Shown: piece after piece, positions 17,446 through 26,993 of the stretch | Layout: each line of letters begins with the position of its first letter | How positions within the stretch are numbered: position 1 is the first letter of the stretch | Source of the DNA: Telluria sp042683405 | Lineage (GTDB): Bacteria > Pseudomonadota > Gammaproteobacteria > Burkholderiales > Burkholderiaceae_D | Assembly (NCBI RefSeq): GCF_042683405.1 | Contig: NZ_JBHUJS010000001.1 | Span: 372,001-436,000, forward strand | Length of the DNA: 64,000 bases | Direction: 5' to 3' | The notes under the pieces: generated by a model | Database searches by the model: none | What the model saw: the letters and a program-made list of their open reading frames with translations, nothing else | What the model was told of the DNA's origin: nothing | Program-made: the position numbers and the translations under genes

Positions 17446-20400
17446 TTACATGTTGCGGCGGTACTGGCCGCCGACCTCGAACAGGGCGGTGGTGATCTGG
17501 CCCAGCGAGCAGACGCGCACTGCGTCCATCAGCTTCTCGAACACGTTCTGGTTGTCGATCACGGCCTGCTGCAGGTCGGCCAGCATCTGCGGCGCCTTGC
17601 CTGCATTGCGGGCGTGGAAGTCGGCCAGGCGCGTGAGCTGCGACTGCTTCTCGTCGTCGGTCGAACGGGCCAGCTCGATCGTGGCCGGCGTTTCGGTCGC
17701 CTTCGGATTGCGGAAGGTATTCACGCCGATGATCGGCAGCGAGCCGTCGTGCTTCTTGTGCTCGTACAGCATCGACTCCTCCTGGATCTTGCCGCGCTGG
17801 TAGCCGGTCTCCATCGCGCCCAGCACGCCGCCGCGCTCGGCGATGCGCTCGAACTCCTGCAGCACCGCTTCCTCGACCAGGTTGGTCAATTCCTCGATGA
17901 TGAACGAGCCCTGGATCGGGTTCTCGTTCTTCGCCAGGCCCCACTCGCGGTTGATGATCAGCTGGATCGCCAGCGCGCGGCGGACGGATTCGTCGGTCGG
18001 CGTGGTGATCGCTTCGTCGTAGGCGTTGGTGTGCAGCGAGTTGCAGTTGTCGTAGATCGCGATTAGCGCCTGCAGCGTGGTGCGGATGTCGTTGAAGTCG
18101 ATTTCCTGCGCGTGCAGCGAGCGGCCGGACGTCTGGATGTGGTACTTGAGCTTCTGGCTGCGGTCGTTCGCGCCGTACTTGTCGCGCATCGCCACGGCCC
18201 AGATGCGGCGTGCCACGCGGCCCAGCACCGTGTACTCGGGGTCCATGCCGTTCGAGAAGAAGAACGACAGGTTCGGCGCGAAATCGTCGATGTGCATGCC
18301 GCGCGCGAGGTACGCTTCAACAAACGTGAAACCGTTCGACAGCGTGAACGCCAGCTGCGAGATCGGGTTCGCGCCCGCTTCGGCGATGTGGTAACCGGAG
18401 ATCGACACCGAATAGAAATTGCGCACCTGGTGATGCACGAAGTACTCCTGGATGTCGCCCATGACCTTCAGCGAGAACTCGGTCGAGAAGATGCAGGTGT
18501 TCTGGCCCTGGTCTTCCTTGAGGATGTCGGCCTGCACGGTACCGCGCACGTTGGCCAGCACCCATGCCTTGATCTTCGCGGTTTCGTCGTCGGTCGGCTG
18601 GCGCTTGTTGTCCTGCTCGAACCTGGCGATCTGCTGGTCGATCGCGGTATTCATGAACATCGCGAGGATGGTCGGGGCAGGGCCGTTGATCGTCATCGAC
18701 ACCGAGGTCGATGGCGCGCACAGGTCGAAGCCGTCGTACAGCACCTTCATGTCGTCCAGCGTCGCGATCGAGACGCCCGAGTTGCCGACCTTGCCGTAGA
18801 TGTCGGGACGCAGCGCAGGGTCGGCGCCGTACAGCGTGACCGAGTCGAACGCGGTCGACAGGCGCTTGGCGTCCAGGCCTTCCGAGACCAGCTTGAAGCG
18901 GCGGTTGGTGCGGAACGCGTCGCCTTCGCCCGCGAACATGCGGGTCGGGTCTTCGCCTTCGCGCTTGAACGCGAACACGCCGGCGGTGTACGGGAACGAG
19001 CCGGGCACGTTTTCCAGCATCAGCCAGCGCAGGATTTCGCCGTGGTCCTCGAACTTCGGCAGCGACACCTTGCGGATCTTGGTGCCGGACAGGGTGTTGT
19101 ACACCAGGCCGGTGCGGATTTCCTTGTCGCGGATTTTCACGACGTATTCGTCGCCGGCGTAGGCGGCCTGCATGTCGGGCCACATCTGCAGCAGCTTCTT
19201 CGCGCCTGCGTCGAGCTGGCTGTCGCGTTCGGTGATCAGGTCGTCGAAGTCGGCGGACTTCGACGCCGCTTGCAGCATCGCCTTGGCGGCGGACAGCTGC
19301 TGGCGCTCGCGTGCCAGCTTGACCTGCTTGGCGGTGGTCTTGTGGTAGCCGCGCACGGTGTCCGAGATCTCGGCGAGGTAGCGCGCGCGTGCCGGCGGCA
19401 CGATCACGTTCTTGCCGCTCGAGAAGCGCACATCGACCTGCGGCAGCTTGCCAGGCGCGGCCTTGAGGCCGAACTCGGCCAGCTTCGGCAGCAGGCCCTG
19501 GTACAGCGCGGTGACGCCGTCGTCGTTGAAGCGCGAGGCCTGGGTGCCGTACACCGGCATTTCTTCCGGACGCTTCGAGAACAGCTCGCGGTTGCGCTGG
19601 TACTGCTTGGCCACGTCGCGCAGCGCGTCCTGCGCGCCCTTGCGGTCGAACTTGTTGATCGCGACGAAGTCGGCGAAGTCGATCATGTCGATCTTCTCCA
19701 GCTGCGAGGCGGCGCCGAATTCCGGCGTCATCACGTACATCGACACGTCCACGTGCTGCACGATGGCCGCGTCGCCCTGGCCGATGCCGGAGGTCTCGAC
19801 GATCACCAGGTCGAAGCCCGCCACCTTGGCCGCCGCGATCACGTCCGGCAGCGCCTGCGAGATCTCGGAGCCCGCCTCGCGGGTCGCCAGCGAGCGCATG
19901 AACACGCGCGCCTGGCCGTTCCACGGCGCGATCGCGTTCATGCGGATGCGGTCGCCCAGCAGCGCGCCGCCGGACTTGCGGCGCGACGGGTCGATCGAGA
20001 TCACGGCGATGTTCAGCGCGTCGCCCTGGTCGAGGCGGATGCGGCGGATCAGTTCATCGGTCAGCGAGGACTTGCCCGCGCCGCCGGTGCCGGTGATGCC
20101 GAGGACCGGCACTTTGATGCCTTCGGCGGTGTCGTGGATCTGCCTGACGAGGCCTGCGTCGGCCTTGCCGTTCTCCAGCGCGGTGATCAGCTGGGCCAGC
20201 GGGCGGTGGCGCTCGGCGATTTCGCCGGACTGCAGCGCGTCGAGCGAGGTCGGGGCGTAGGAGGACAGGTCGACGTCGCATGCCTCGATCATCGAGCGGA
20301 TCATGCCCACGAGGCCCATGCGCTGGCCGTCTTCCGGGCTGAAGATGCGGGTCACGCCGTATTCGTGCAGCTCCTGGATCTCGGACGGGACGATCACGCC

Positions 20401-20730
20401 GCCGCCGCCGCCGAACACCTTGATGTGCGCGCCGCCGCGCTGCTTGAGCAGGTCGATCATGTACTTGAAGTACTCGACGTGGCCACCCTGGTAGCTGGAG
20501 ATGGCGATGCCCTGCACGTCCTCGGCCAGGGCCGCGGTCACCACCTCGTCGACCGAGCGGTTGTGGCCGAGGTGGATCACCTCGACGCCGTTGGTCTGGA
20601 GGATGCGGCGCATGATGTTGATCGAGGCGTCGTGGCCGTCGAACAGCGATGCGGCGGTGACGAAGCGCACCTTGTTGGTGACGGTGTGCTCGGGATTCGT
20701 GAGGCGGGAGGCGTTCGTGATGTCGTTCAT
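17446..20730 (-). CDS. icmF: Fused isobutyryl-CoA mutase (B12-dependent, with G-protein chaperone)
   Basis: The 1094-aa protein has the three-part IcmF layout. An N-terminal B12-binding domain (about 20-150; SLFDGHDASINIMRRIL with the cobalt-ligating His, then GGGGGVIVPSEI) is followed by a MeaI-type GTPase (Walker A GITGTGGAGKSSLTDE near 215, NKFDRKGAQDAL later) and a mutase barrel (about 560-1094; FPYTAGVFAFKREGEDPTRM, FSVSISGYHIAEAGANP-type core). Length matches characterised fusions (about 1090 aa). It rearranges isobutyryl-CoA to butyryl-CoA and may act on isovaleryl-CoA. Phe in GVFAFKR, where methylmalonyl-CoA mutases have Tyr, supports the isobutyryl type; this alignment is from memory. 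Promoter and dyad are listed separately. Confidence 0.93.
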   Translation of the reverse strand: MNDITNASRLTNPEHTVTNKVRFVTAASLFDGHDASINIMRRILQTNGVEVIHLGHNRSVDEVVTAALAEDVQGIAISSYQGGHVEYFKYMIDLLKQRGGAHIKVFGGGGGVIVPSEIQELHEYGVTRIFSPEDGQRMGLVGMIRSMIEACDVDLSSYAPTSLDALQSGEIAERHRPLAQLITALENGKADAGLVRQIHDTAEGIKVPVLGITGTGGAGKSSLTDELIRRIRLDQGDALNIAVISIDPSRRKSGGALLGDRIRMNAIAPWNGQARVFMRSLATREAGSEISQALPDVIAAAKVAGFDLVIVETSGIGQGDAAIVQHVDVSMYVMTPEFGAASQLEKIDMIDFADFVAINKFDRKGAQDALRDVAKQYQRNRELFSKRPEEMPVYGTQASRFNDDGVTALYQGLLPKLAEFGLKAAPGKLPQVDVRFSSGKNVIVPPARARYLAEISDTVRGYHKTTAKQVKLARERQQLSAAKAMLQAASKSADFDDLITERDSQLDAGAKKLLQMWPDMQAAYAGDEYVVKIRDKEIRTGLVYNTLSGTKIRKVSLPKFEDHGEILRWLMLENVPGSFPYTAGVFAFKREGEDPTRMFAGEGDAFRTNRRFKLVSEGLDAKRLSTAFDSVTLYGADPALRPDIYGKVGNSGVSIATLDDMKVLYDGFDLCAPSTSVSMTINGPAPTILAMFMNTAIDQQIARFEQDNKRQPTDDETAKIKAWVLANVRGTVQADILKEDQGQNTCIFSTEFSLKVMGDIQEYFVHHQVRNFYSVSISGYHIAEAGANPISQLAFTLSNGFTFVEAYLARGMHIDDFAPNLSFFFSNGMDPEYTVLGRVARRIWAVAMRDKYGANDRSQKLKYHIQTSGRSLHAQEIDFNDIRTTLQALIAIYDNCNSLHTNAYDEAITTPTDESVRRALAIQLIINREWGLAKNENPIQGSFIIEELTNLVEEAVLQEFERIAERGGVLGAMETGYQRGKIQEESMLYEHKKHDGSLPIIGVNTFRNPKATETPATIELARSTDDEKQSQLTRLADFHARNAGKAPQMLADLQQAVIDNQNVFEKLMDAVRVCSLGQITTALFEVGGQYRRNM

Positions 20731-20767
20731 GATGGGCGCGATCCGGTGAAATTCGGGATAATTGCTG

Positions 20768-20800
20768 ATTATATGCCGTTAACGAGTGACGTTAACGTAA
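20768..20800 (-). promoter_or_regulatory. icmF promoter with overlapping palindromic operator
   Basis: On the minus strand a perfect -10 TATAAT corresponds to 20768-20773. Just upstream is the palindrome ACGTTAACGT (20789-20798, extended TGACGTTAACGTAA 20787-20800), where the -35 or spacer should be, followed by a further ACGTAA at 20801-20806. A dyad in this position is typical of MerR-family activation sites. The core resembles, from memory, operators of the branched-chain-acid regulator LiuR. Confidence 0.5.
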
Positions 20801-20818
20801 ACGTAAGCTGATACATCA

Positions 20819-20895
20819 CCCCGCGAAGGCGGGGGCCCATACCGGGTCTGCGTGATGGTGCTGCATGCTCGGTATGGGTCCCCGCCTCCGCGGGG
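20819..20895. repeat. Dispersed inverted-repeat element between icmF and the oxidoreductase
   Basis: Imperfect long arms CCCCGCGAAGGCGGGGGCC/CATACC (from 20819) and GGTATGGG/TCCCCGCCTCCGCGGGG (to 20895) enclose a roughly 27-base loop that itself repeats part of the arm (gcatgctcGGTATGGG). Such GCGAAGGCGGGG elements are common dispersed intergenic repeats in Burkholderiales. It lies upstream of icmF and downstream of the oxidoreductase gene and may terminate the latter. Confidence 0.7.
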
Positions 20896-20904
20896 ACGAC
20901 GGGG

Positions 20905-23900
20905 TCAGGCGACCTGCTTGGCGGGAGCTGCCAGTTTTTCGAGCAGTTCGGCCTTGCGGACGCGGAACTGGGCGACCGCCTTTTCCTTGACGTGGCCGAA
21001 GCCGCGGATCTGCTCCGGCAGCTGCGCCAGTTCCACCGCCAGCGGCAGGTTGTCGGCGGACAGCTTGGGCAGCAGCGCTTCGATCATCTCCCGGTATTCC
21101 GCAATCAGGGCGCGCTCCATCTTGCGCTCCGCCGTGTAGCCGAAGATGTCCAGCGCACCGCCGCGCAGGCCCTTGAGTTTGGCCAGCAGCTTGAACGCCG
21201 ACCACACCCACGAACCGTATTCCGCCTTGACCAGGTGGCCCTTGCCGTCCTTCTTGGCAAGGAGCGGCGGGGCGAGGTTGAACTTGAGCGAGAACTTGCC
21301 TTCGAACTGCGATTCGAGCTGCTCGACGAAACGCCCGTCCGTGTACAGGCGCGCGACTTCGTATTCGTCCTTGTACGCCATCAGCTTGGAGTAGTACTTC
21401 GCCACCGCGGTCGCGAGCTTGTTGCCGGCGCCGAGCGCGCTTTCGGCCGCACGCACCTTCAGCACCAGCGCTTCGAACTGCGCGGCGTAGATGGCGTCCT
21501 GATAGCCGGTCAGGTGTTCGACGCGGCTGCGCACCAGCGCGTCGAGCGACTGCGGCATCTGCACCACGATCGCCTGCGACGGCGTCGCCACGCGCTCCAC
21601 GCGCTTGAGGTCCACCGCGGCGCGGCGGCCCCACAGGAAGCTGCGCTTGTTGGCGGCGACGGCCACGCCATTGAGTTCGATCGCGCGCAGCAGCGCCGCT
21701 TCCGACAGCGGAATCAGGCCCTTCTGCCAGGCGTAACCCATCATGAACAGGTTGGCCGCGATCGAGTCGCCCATCAGCGCGGTCGCCAGCTTGGTCGCGT
21801 CGATGAAGTCGGCGTGGTGCGACGCTTCGCCGCCCACCGATTCCAGGATCAGCGCCTTCACTTCGGCGGCCGGATACTGCCAGTCGGCGTTCTGCGCGAA
21901 AGTGCCGGGCGGCTGCTCGTGCAGGTTGACCACGACGGCGGTGCGCTCGGGGCTCATCTTGGAGATGGCGTCCTGCGCGCCGGTGGTGAGCATGTCGCAG
22001 CCCAGCACCAGGTCAGCTTCGCCGGTGGCGATGCGCTGCGCGCGCAGGTCGTCCGGCTTGTTGGCCAGCTTGACGTGCGAGGTCACCGAGCCGTTTTTCT
22101 GCGACATGCCGGTCATGTCCAGCACCGACGCGCCCATGCCCTGCAGGTGCGCGGCCATGCCCATCAGCGCGCCGACGGTAATCACGCCGGTGCCGCCGAT
22201 ACCGTTGATGAGGATGTTGTACGGCTGCGTGATCGCCGGCAGTACCGGCGCGGGCAGCGCGCCCCAGCCGTCGTCTTCGCCCTTCTTCTCGACGCCGGCC
22301 TTGGACTTCTTCAGCGCGCCGCCTTCCACCGTCACGAACGACGGGCAGAAGCCCTTCACGCAGGAGTAGTCCTTGTTGCAGGAGCTCTGGTCGATGGTGC
22401 GCTTGCGCCCGAATTCGGTTTCCTTCGGCAGGATCGACACGCAGTTGGACTGGATGCCGCAGTCGCCGCAGCCTTCGCACACCGCTTCGTTGATCACCAT
22501 GCGCTTGGCCGGATCGGCAAACTCGCCCTTCTTGCGGCGGCGTCGCTTCTCCGCCGCGCAGGTCTGGTCATAGATGATGACCGTGGCGCCCGGGAGCTCG
22601 CGCAGTTCGCGCTGCACCGCGTCCATGTCCTTGCGGTCGTGCAGGGTGACGATGGACGGCAGGGCGGAGCGGTCCTCGTAGCGCGACAGGTCCTCGGTCA
22701 CCAGCGCGATGCGCTTCACGCCTTCGGCCGCCATCTGCTGCGCGATGTGCGGCACCGAGGTGGTGCCGTCCACCGGCTGGCCGCCGGTCATCGCCACCGC
22801 GTCGTTGTAGAGGATCTTGTAGGTGATGTTGACCTTGGCCGCCACCGCCGCGCGGATCGCCAGGTAGCCGGAGTGGAAGTAGGTGCCGTCGCCCAGGTTC
22901 TGGAACACGTGCGGCACTTTCGAGAACGCCTGCTGGCCGATCCACGGCGTGCCTTCGCCGCCCATGTGGGTGGTCAGCTTGTTCATCTCCGGGTAGATCG
23001 AGGTCGCCATCACGTGGCAGCCGATGCCGGCCAGCGCGAACGAGCCTTCCGGCACCTTGGTCGAAGTGTTGTGCGGGCAGCCGGAGCAGTAGAAGGCCGG
23101 GCGGAACGGCGTGCCGATCGCCTTTTGCAGCACTGCGTCCTTGGCATCCAGGAAGGCCAGGCGCGCCTTGATCTGCGCCTTCGTCGCCTCGTCCGTGACC
23201 AGGCGGGCGATGCGGGCGGCGATCACGCGCGCCACCTGCGACACCGAGAAGTCGGCCTTCGGCGGCAGCAGCCATTCGCCGCGCGGCGCGACCCACTCGC
23301 CCTTGTCGTCGAACTTGCCGACCACGTGCGGGCGCACGTCGTCGCGCCAGTTGTACAGCTGTTCCTTGAGCTGGTACTCGACGACCTGGCGCTTTTCTTC
23401 CACCACCAGGATCTCGTCCAGGCCCTGCGCGAACTCGCGCACGCCGTCCGGTTCCAGCGGCCAGATCATCGCCACCTTGAACAGGCGCAGGCCGATCTTC
23501 GCCGCCATGGCCTCGTCGATGCCCAGGTCTTCCAGCGCTTCCAGCACGTCCAGGTAGGACTTGCCGGAGGCGATGATGCCCAGCTTGGCGTCCGGGCTGT
23601 CGATGGTCACGCGGTTGAGCTTGTTCTCGCGCGCATAGGCCAGCGCCGCGTAGATCTTATAGTCCTGCATCAGCGCTTCCTGCTTGCGCGCCTGCAGGCC
23701 GAGCGGGTCGGACGACAGGCGCGTATTCAGGCCGCCCTCCGGCATCTGGAAGTCCTGCGGGATCTTCACCTGCACGCGGTGCGGGTCGGCATCCACCGAA
23801 GCGGACGATTCGACCGTGTCGGCCAGCGCCTTGAACGCCACCGCGCAGCCGGAAAAGCGCGACATGGCCCAGCCATGCACGCCCAAATCCAGGTATTCCT

Positions 23901-24447
23901 GCACATTGCAGGGGTAGAGCACCGGGATCATGCAGGCCGAGAAGATGTGGTCGGACTGGTGCGGCAGCGTGGAGGAATACGCGCCGTGGTCGTCGCCGGC
24001 CACCAGCAGCACGCCGCCGTGCTTCGCGGTGCCCGCGTGGTTCATGTGCTTGAAGACGTCGCCGCAGCGGTCCACGCCCGGGCCTTTGCCGTACCACATG
24101 GCGAATACGCCGTCGTACTTGGCCGGGCCGATCAGGTCCACGGTCTGGGTGCCCCACACCGCGGTGGCGGCCAGGTCCTCGTTCACGCCGGGGACGAACT
24201 GGACGTGGTGCGCTTCCAGGCGGCCCTTGGCCTTCCACAGGTTTTCGTCCAGGCCGCCCAGCGGCGAGCCGCGGTAGCCGGAGATGAAACCGGCGGTGTC
24301 CAGGCCCGCGGCCTTGTCGCGCTCGCGCTGCATCATCGGCAGGCGCACCAGCGCCTGGATACCGGAGAGGAAGATGGCGCCGGAAGTGGCGGTGTATTTA
24401 TCGTCAAGCGTGACCGTGGTCAGGCGCGACGGGGCGTCGAGCGGCAT
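20905..24447 (-). CDS. Indolepyruvate/2-oxoacid:ferredoxin oxidoreductase, single-chain
   Basis: The 1180-aa protein fuses alpha- and beta/gamma-type parts. An N-terminal TPP-dependent region (ISGYRGSPLGGLDENLW, YGKGPGVDRCGDVFKH) is followed by a central TPP-binding region (CSGCPHNTSTKVPEGS, GGEGTPWIGQQAF), a ferredoxin-like cysteine cluster (CEGCGDCGIQSNC and CNKDYSCVKGFCPSF) and a C-terminal gamma domain (INGIGGTGVITVGALMGMAA). Such enzymes oxidatively decarboxylate aryl- or branched 2-oxoacids to acyl-CoA, passing electrons to ferredoxin. The length matches the fused proteobacterial family. Neighbouring icmF suggests that acyl-CoA from valine-type oxoacids could be a shared intermediate, which is inference. 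Confidence 0.9.
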   Translation of the reverse strand: MPLDAPSRLTTVTLDDKYTATSGAIFLSGIQALVRLPMMQRERDKAAGLDTAGFISGYRGSPLGGLDENLWKAKGRLEAHHVQFVPGVNEDLAATAVWGTQTVDLIGPAKYDGVFAMWYGKGPGVDRCGDVFKHMNHAGTAKHGGVLLVAGDDHGAYSSTLPHQSDHIFSACMIPVLYPCNVQEYLDLGVHGWAMSRFSGCAVAFKALADTVESSASVDADPHRVQVKIPQDFQMPEGGLNTRLSSDPLGLQARKQEALMQDYKIYAALAYARENKLNRVTIDSPDAKLGIIASGKSYLDVLEALEDLGIDEAMAAKIGLRLFKVAMIWPLEPDGVREFAQGLDEILVVEEKRQVVEYQLKEQLYNWRDDVRPHVVGKFDDKGEWVAPRGEWLLPPKADFSVSQVARVIAARIARLVTDEATKAQIKARLAFLDAKDAVLQKAIGTPFRPAFYCSGCPHNTSTKVPEGSFALAGIGCHVMATSIYPEMNKLTTHMGGEGTPWIGQQAFSKVPHVFQNLGDGTYFHSGYLAIRAAVAAKVNITYKILYNDAVAMTGGQPVDGTTSVPHIAQQMAAEGVKRIALVTEDLSRYEDRSALPSIVTLHDRKDMDAVQRELRELPGATVIIYDQTCAAEKRRRRKKGEFADPAKRMVINEAVCEGCGDCGIQSNCVSILPKETEFGRKRTIDQSSCNKDYSCVKGFCPSFVTVEGGALKKSKAGVEKKGEDDGWGALPAPVLPAITQPYNILINGIGGTGVITVGALMGMAAHLQGMGASVLDMTGMSQKNGSVTSHVKLANKPDDLRAQRIATGEADLVLGCDMLTTGAQDAISKMSPERTAVVVNLHEQPPGTFAQNADWQYPAAEVKALILESVGGEASHHADFIDATKLATALMGDSIAANLFMMGYAWQKGLIPLSEAALLRAIELNGVAVAANKRSFLWGRRAAVDLKRVERVATPSQAIVVQMPQSLDALVRSRVEHLTGYQDAIYAAQFEALVLKVRAAESALGAGNKLATAVAKYYSKLMAYKDEYEVARLYTDGRFVEQLESQFEGKFSLKFNLAPPLLAKKDGKGHLVKAEYGSWVWSAFKLLAKLKGLRGGALDIFGYTAERKMERALIAEYREMIEALLPKLSADNLPLAVELAQLPEQIRGFGHVKEKAVAQFRVRKAELLEKLAAPAKQVA

Positions 24448-24563
24448 GGGGTGTCTCCGAGGGATGGTTGTGCGCGCGCCGGGGGACGGTCCCCGGGCTG
24501 ATGGCCGCTATTTTACGCAGGGGCGTATAAGGCCGTGATAGGGTTTGACGATGGGGGTATAAG
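24448..24563. other. Short gap with a GGGGACGGTCCCC-type palindrome
   Basis: The palindrome GGGGACGGTCCCC occupies 24482-24494, another copy of the short motif seen at 17320. The rest should hold the leader of the oxidoreductase gene and the end of the LysR transcript; no clear promoter is visible. Confidence 0.5.
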
Positions 24564-25496
24564 CTAAACCGATGGCTTGGCGCCCGGCCAGCTGCCCGAT
24601 TCGCACAGCGCGTGGGCCACCGAGACCGTGAGCCGGCGGATGGCCGCGGCGGCATTGGTCAGCGGGATATTGCGCGAGGCGCACAGCATCACCGTGCGCG
24701 AGATGGCCGGCTCGCGCAAAGGATGCGCCTCCAGCGCGCCGGTCTGCACTTCCTGCTGCACCGGCGCCACCGGCAGGATGGTCGCGCCCATGTCCGCCAG
24801 CAGCGCGGACTTGAGGATGGCGATGGAATTGATCTCGATGATGGTGGACAACTGTAGTCCCTGCGCGCGGGCGACGCTCTCGATGCGCGGGCGCACGCCC
24901 TGCTGTTGCGCGGGCAGGATCAGCGGCCCGGCCACTGCCTGCGCCAGCGTCACCGCGCCAGGGGCCGGGGCGAACCCGGAGCCGGCGCGGCACACGAACA
25001 TCATCTGCTCCTCCACCAGCGCGGCCGCGTCGAACTGGCCGAGCTGCCCGTCGTCGAACAGCACGGCCAGGTTGATGCGCCCGGACTTGAGCTGCTCGGT
25101 GAGGTTGCCGGAGATTTCCTCGGTCAGCTGCAGCGTAATCTCGGGATATTGGGCGCGCGCCGCGATCAGCAGCGGCAGCGCCAGCGCGCCCGAGATACTG
25201 TGCGGCAGGCCCAGCGTGACCGCGCCGGACGGCCGCGTGGTCGATTGCACCACCGCCGAGCGGGCGTCGGCCAGCTGCTTGAGGATGGCCTGCGCATGTT
25301 CGTAGAACACCTTGCCGGCGTCGGTGCAGGCCACCCCCTGCGCCGAGCGGTGCAGCAGCTGGGCGCCCAGTTCGTCTTCCAGCTGCCTCAGCTGCTGCGT
25401 CAGCGCCGGCTGGGCGACGTGCAATACGCCGGCCGCGCGCGACAGCGAGCCGTGATCCACGATCGCGACGAAATAGCGCAGCTGGCGAAATTCCAT
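24564..25496 (-). CDS. LysR-family transcriptional regulator (Nac-like)
   Basis: The 310-aa protein has the LysR winged helix at residues 1-60 (MEFRQLRYFVAIVDHGSLSRAAGVLHVAQPALTQQLRQLE, here read in parts) and a substrate-binding domain thereafter. ALTQQLRQLEDELGAQLLHR is the classic recognition helix region; the N-terminus resembles the nitrogen-assimilation regulator branch. It runs in the same direction as the oxidoreductase and icmF, 116 bases upstream of the former, so it may regulate them. The effector is unknown. The start is preceded by few alternatives and matches the family N-terminus. Confidence 0.88.
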   Translation of the reverse strand: MEFRQLRYFVAIVDHGSLSRAAGVLHVAQPALTQQLRQLEDELGAQLLHRSAQGVACTDAGKVFYEHAQAILKQLADARSAVVQSTTRPSGAVTLGLPHSISGALALPLLIAARAQYPEITLQLTEEISGNLTEQLKSGRINLAVLFDDGQLGQFDAAALVEEQMMFVCRAGSGFAPAPGAVTLAQAVAGPLILPAQQQGVRPRIESVARAQGLQLSTIIEINSIAILKSALLADMGATILPVAPVQQEVQTGALEAHPLREPAISRTVMLCASRNIPLTNAAAAIRRLTVSVAHALCESGSWPGAKPSV

Positions 25497-25547
25497 GGAG
25501 AAATCTTTCTCTATGAGGATATGTGTTGCAGTTTATTAACAAAATGC

Positions 25548-25576
25548 TTACGGGCAATCAACACAGCCGTTATACT
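25548..25576 (+). promoter_or_regulatory. Candidate promoter of the HD-GYP gene
   Basis: A TATACT -10 at 25571-25576 lies 17 bases after TTACGG (25548-25553), in an AT-richer stretch between the divergent LysR and HD-GYP genes. The -35 match is weak, so this is a candidate only. Confidence 0.35.
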
Positions 25577-25627
25577 TATAGGTACTGCGCCCGAATTGCC
25601 GGCATTAGACCACAGCTGGACTCCGCC

Positions 25628-26854
25628 ATGCTCAAGAAAGTCGACACCTCACAACTTCGCGTTGGGATGTACATCCATGACCTGAATGCGGGATGGATGG
25701 AGCATCCGTTCGCGCGCAACCGCTTCCTGATCGGCAGCGAAGAGGAGATCCGCAAGATCCACCAAGCAGGGATCCGGCAAGTGGTGATTGACGCCTCGCG
25801 CGGCCTCGACGTGCAGCATGCGCCGACGCTGGCCGAAGCGCAGGCGGCCACGGAGGCGGAGCTGGTCGAACTGGCGTCCAGCGTGCCGGCACCGGTGCAG
25901 CGGGTGTCACTGTCGGCGGAACTGCAGCGCGCCGCGACCGTGCGCAGCCAGGCGGCAGGCCTCGTGCGCAGCGTGATGCAGGATGCGCGCCTCGGCCGCG
26001 CCGTGCAGGTCGAGCAGGTCGGCGCGGTGGTCGAGAACATCACCGCCTCGATCCTGCGCAATCCCGGCGCGCTGGTCGGGCTGCTGCGCATCAAGAAGGC
26101 GGACGACTACACCTTCCTGCACTCCGTGGCGGTGTGCACGCTGCTGGTCGCGTTCTGCCGCTCGCGCGGGATGGACGCGGAAACCACGTACCAGGCCGGC
26201 CTGGGCGGCCTGCTGCACGACACCGGCAAGGCGCTGGTGCCGGACCATGTGCTGAACAAGCCGGGCCGCCTGACCGACGAAGAATTCGACATCATCAAGC
26301 GCCATCCGCGCGACGGCTACGACATCCTGCGCAAGTCGCCCGAGATCGGCCCGATCCCGCTCGACATCACGCTGCACCACCATGAGCGCTGCGACGGCTC
26401 CGGCTATCCCGAGCGGCAGGCCGGGGAGCAGATCAGCGAGCTGGCGCAGATGGCCGCCATCGTCGACGTGTACGACGCGCTCACCTCGGACCGCTGCTAC
26501 CACAAGGGCATGCCGGCGGCCGATGCGCTGCGCAAGATCTTCGAGTGGAGCAAATTCCACTTCAATCCCAAGCTCGCGCAGGAGTTCATCCGCTGCGTCG
26601 GCATCTACCCGGTCGGCACCCTGGTGCTGCTCGAATCGGGCCGCCTGGGCGTGGTGACCGAACCGCACGAGACCAAGCTGCTCGAGCCGAAGATCAACGT
26701 GTTCTTCCACACCGGCCGCAAGGCTTACATCACGCCCATCGCGATCGACCTGGCGCGACCGTTCGGCAAGGGCGGGGCGGACCGCATCGTCAGCCACGAG
26801 TCGCCCGCGAAGTGGAATGTCGACCCGATGCGCTTCCTGCAAATCGCCGAATAG
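25628..26854 (+). CDS. HD-GYP cyclic-di-GMP phosphodiesterase
   Basis: The start at 25628 gives MLKKVDTSQLRVGMYIHDL, the standard opening of the DUF3391 domain found before HD-GYP domains; the frame extends further upstream but through the promoter. The 408-aa protein carries the HD doublet LLHDTGKALVPDHVLNKP (His197-Asp198), KRHPRDGYDIL, LHHHERCDGSGYPE (HHE and GYP signatures) and AQMAAIVDVYDALTSDRCY. It should hydrolyse c-di-GMP in the cytoplasm. It is divergent from a LysR gene and convergent with a GGDEF cyclase. The proximity to Tad pilus genes suggests control of attachment, which is inference. Confidence 0.93.
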   Translation: MLKKVDTSQLRVGMYIHDLNAGWMEHPFARNRFLIGSEEEIRKIHQAGIRQVVIDASRGLDVQHAPTLAEAQAATEAELVELASSVPAPVQRVSLSAELQRAATVRSQAAGLVRSVMQDARLGRAVQVEQVGAVVENITASILRNPGALVGLLRIKKADDYTFLHSVAVCTLLVAFCRSRGMDAETTYQAGLGGLLHDTGKALVPDHVLNKPGRLTDEEFDIIKRHPRDGYDILRKSPEIGPIPLDITLHHHERCDGSGYPERQAGEQISELAQMAAIVDVYDALTSDRCYHKGMPAADALRKIFEWSKFHFNPKLAQEFIRCVGIYPVGTLVLLESGRLGVVTEPHETKLLEPKINVFFHTGRKAYITPIAIDLARPFGKGGADRIVSHESPAKWNVDPMRFLQIAE

Positions 26855-26993
26855 TCCCCGCCGTCCCCGCGCACATCCCCCGGACGCACCGCGACGCAGG
26901 TGCGCAGGAGCGGCGCTGTCGTCCGCGTTGGCGGATTCCGTCATAACTGGTGCGATTCCGCCACGCCCGCGAGCGTGCGGGGGCTATCCCGCC

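Noticed and set aside
17398..20811. Long rightward frames opposite icmF (including 899 aa)
   Set aside because: They are antisense shadows of icmF with histidine/valine-rich low-complexity products. The minus-strand frame has full domain support.
20992..24501. 1169-aa frame opposite the ferredoxin oxidoreductase
   Set aside because: It is an antisense shadow; its product is Arg/His/Val-rich, and all recognisable motifs lie on the minus strand.
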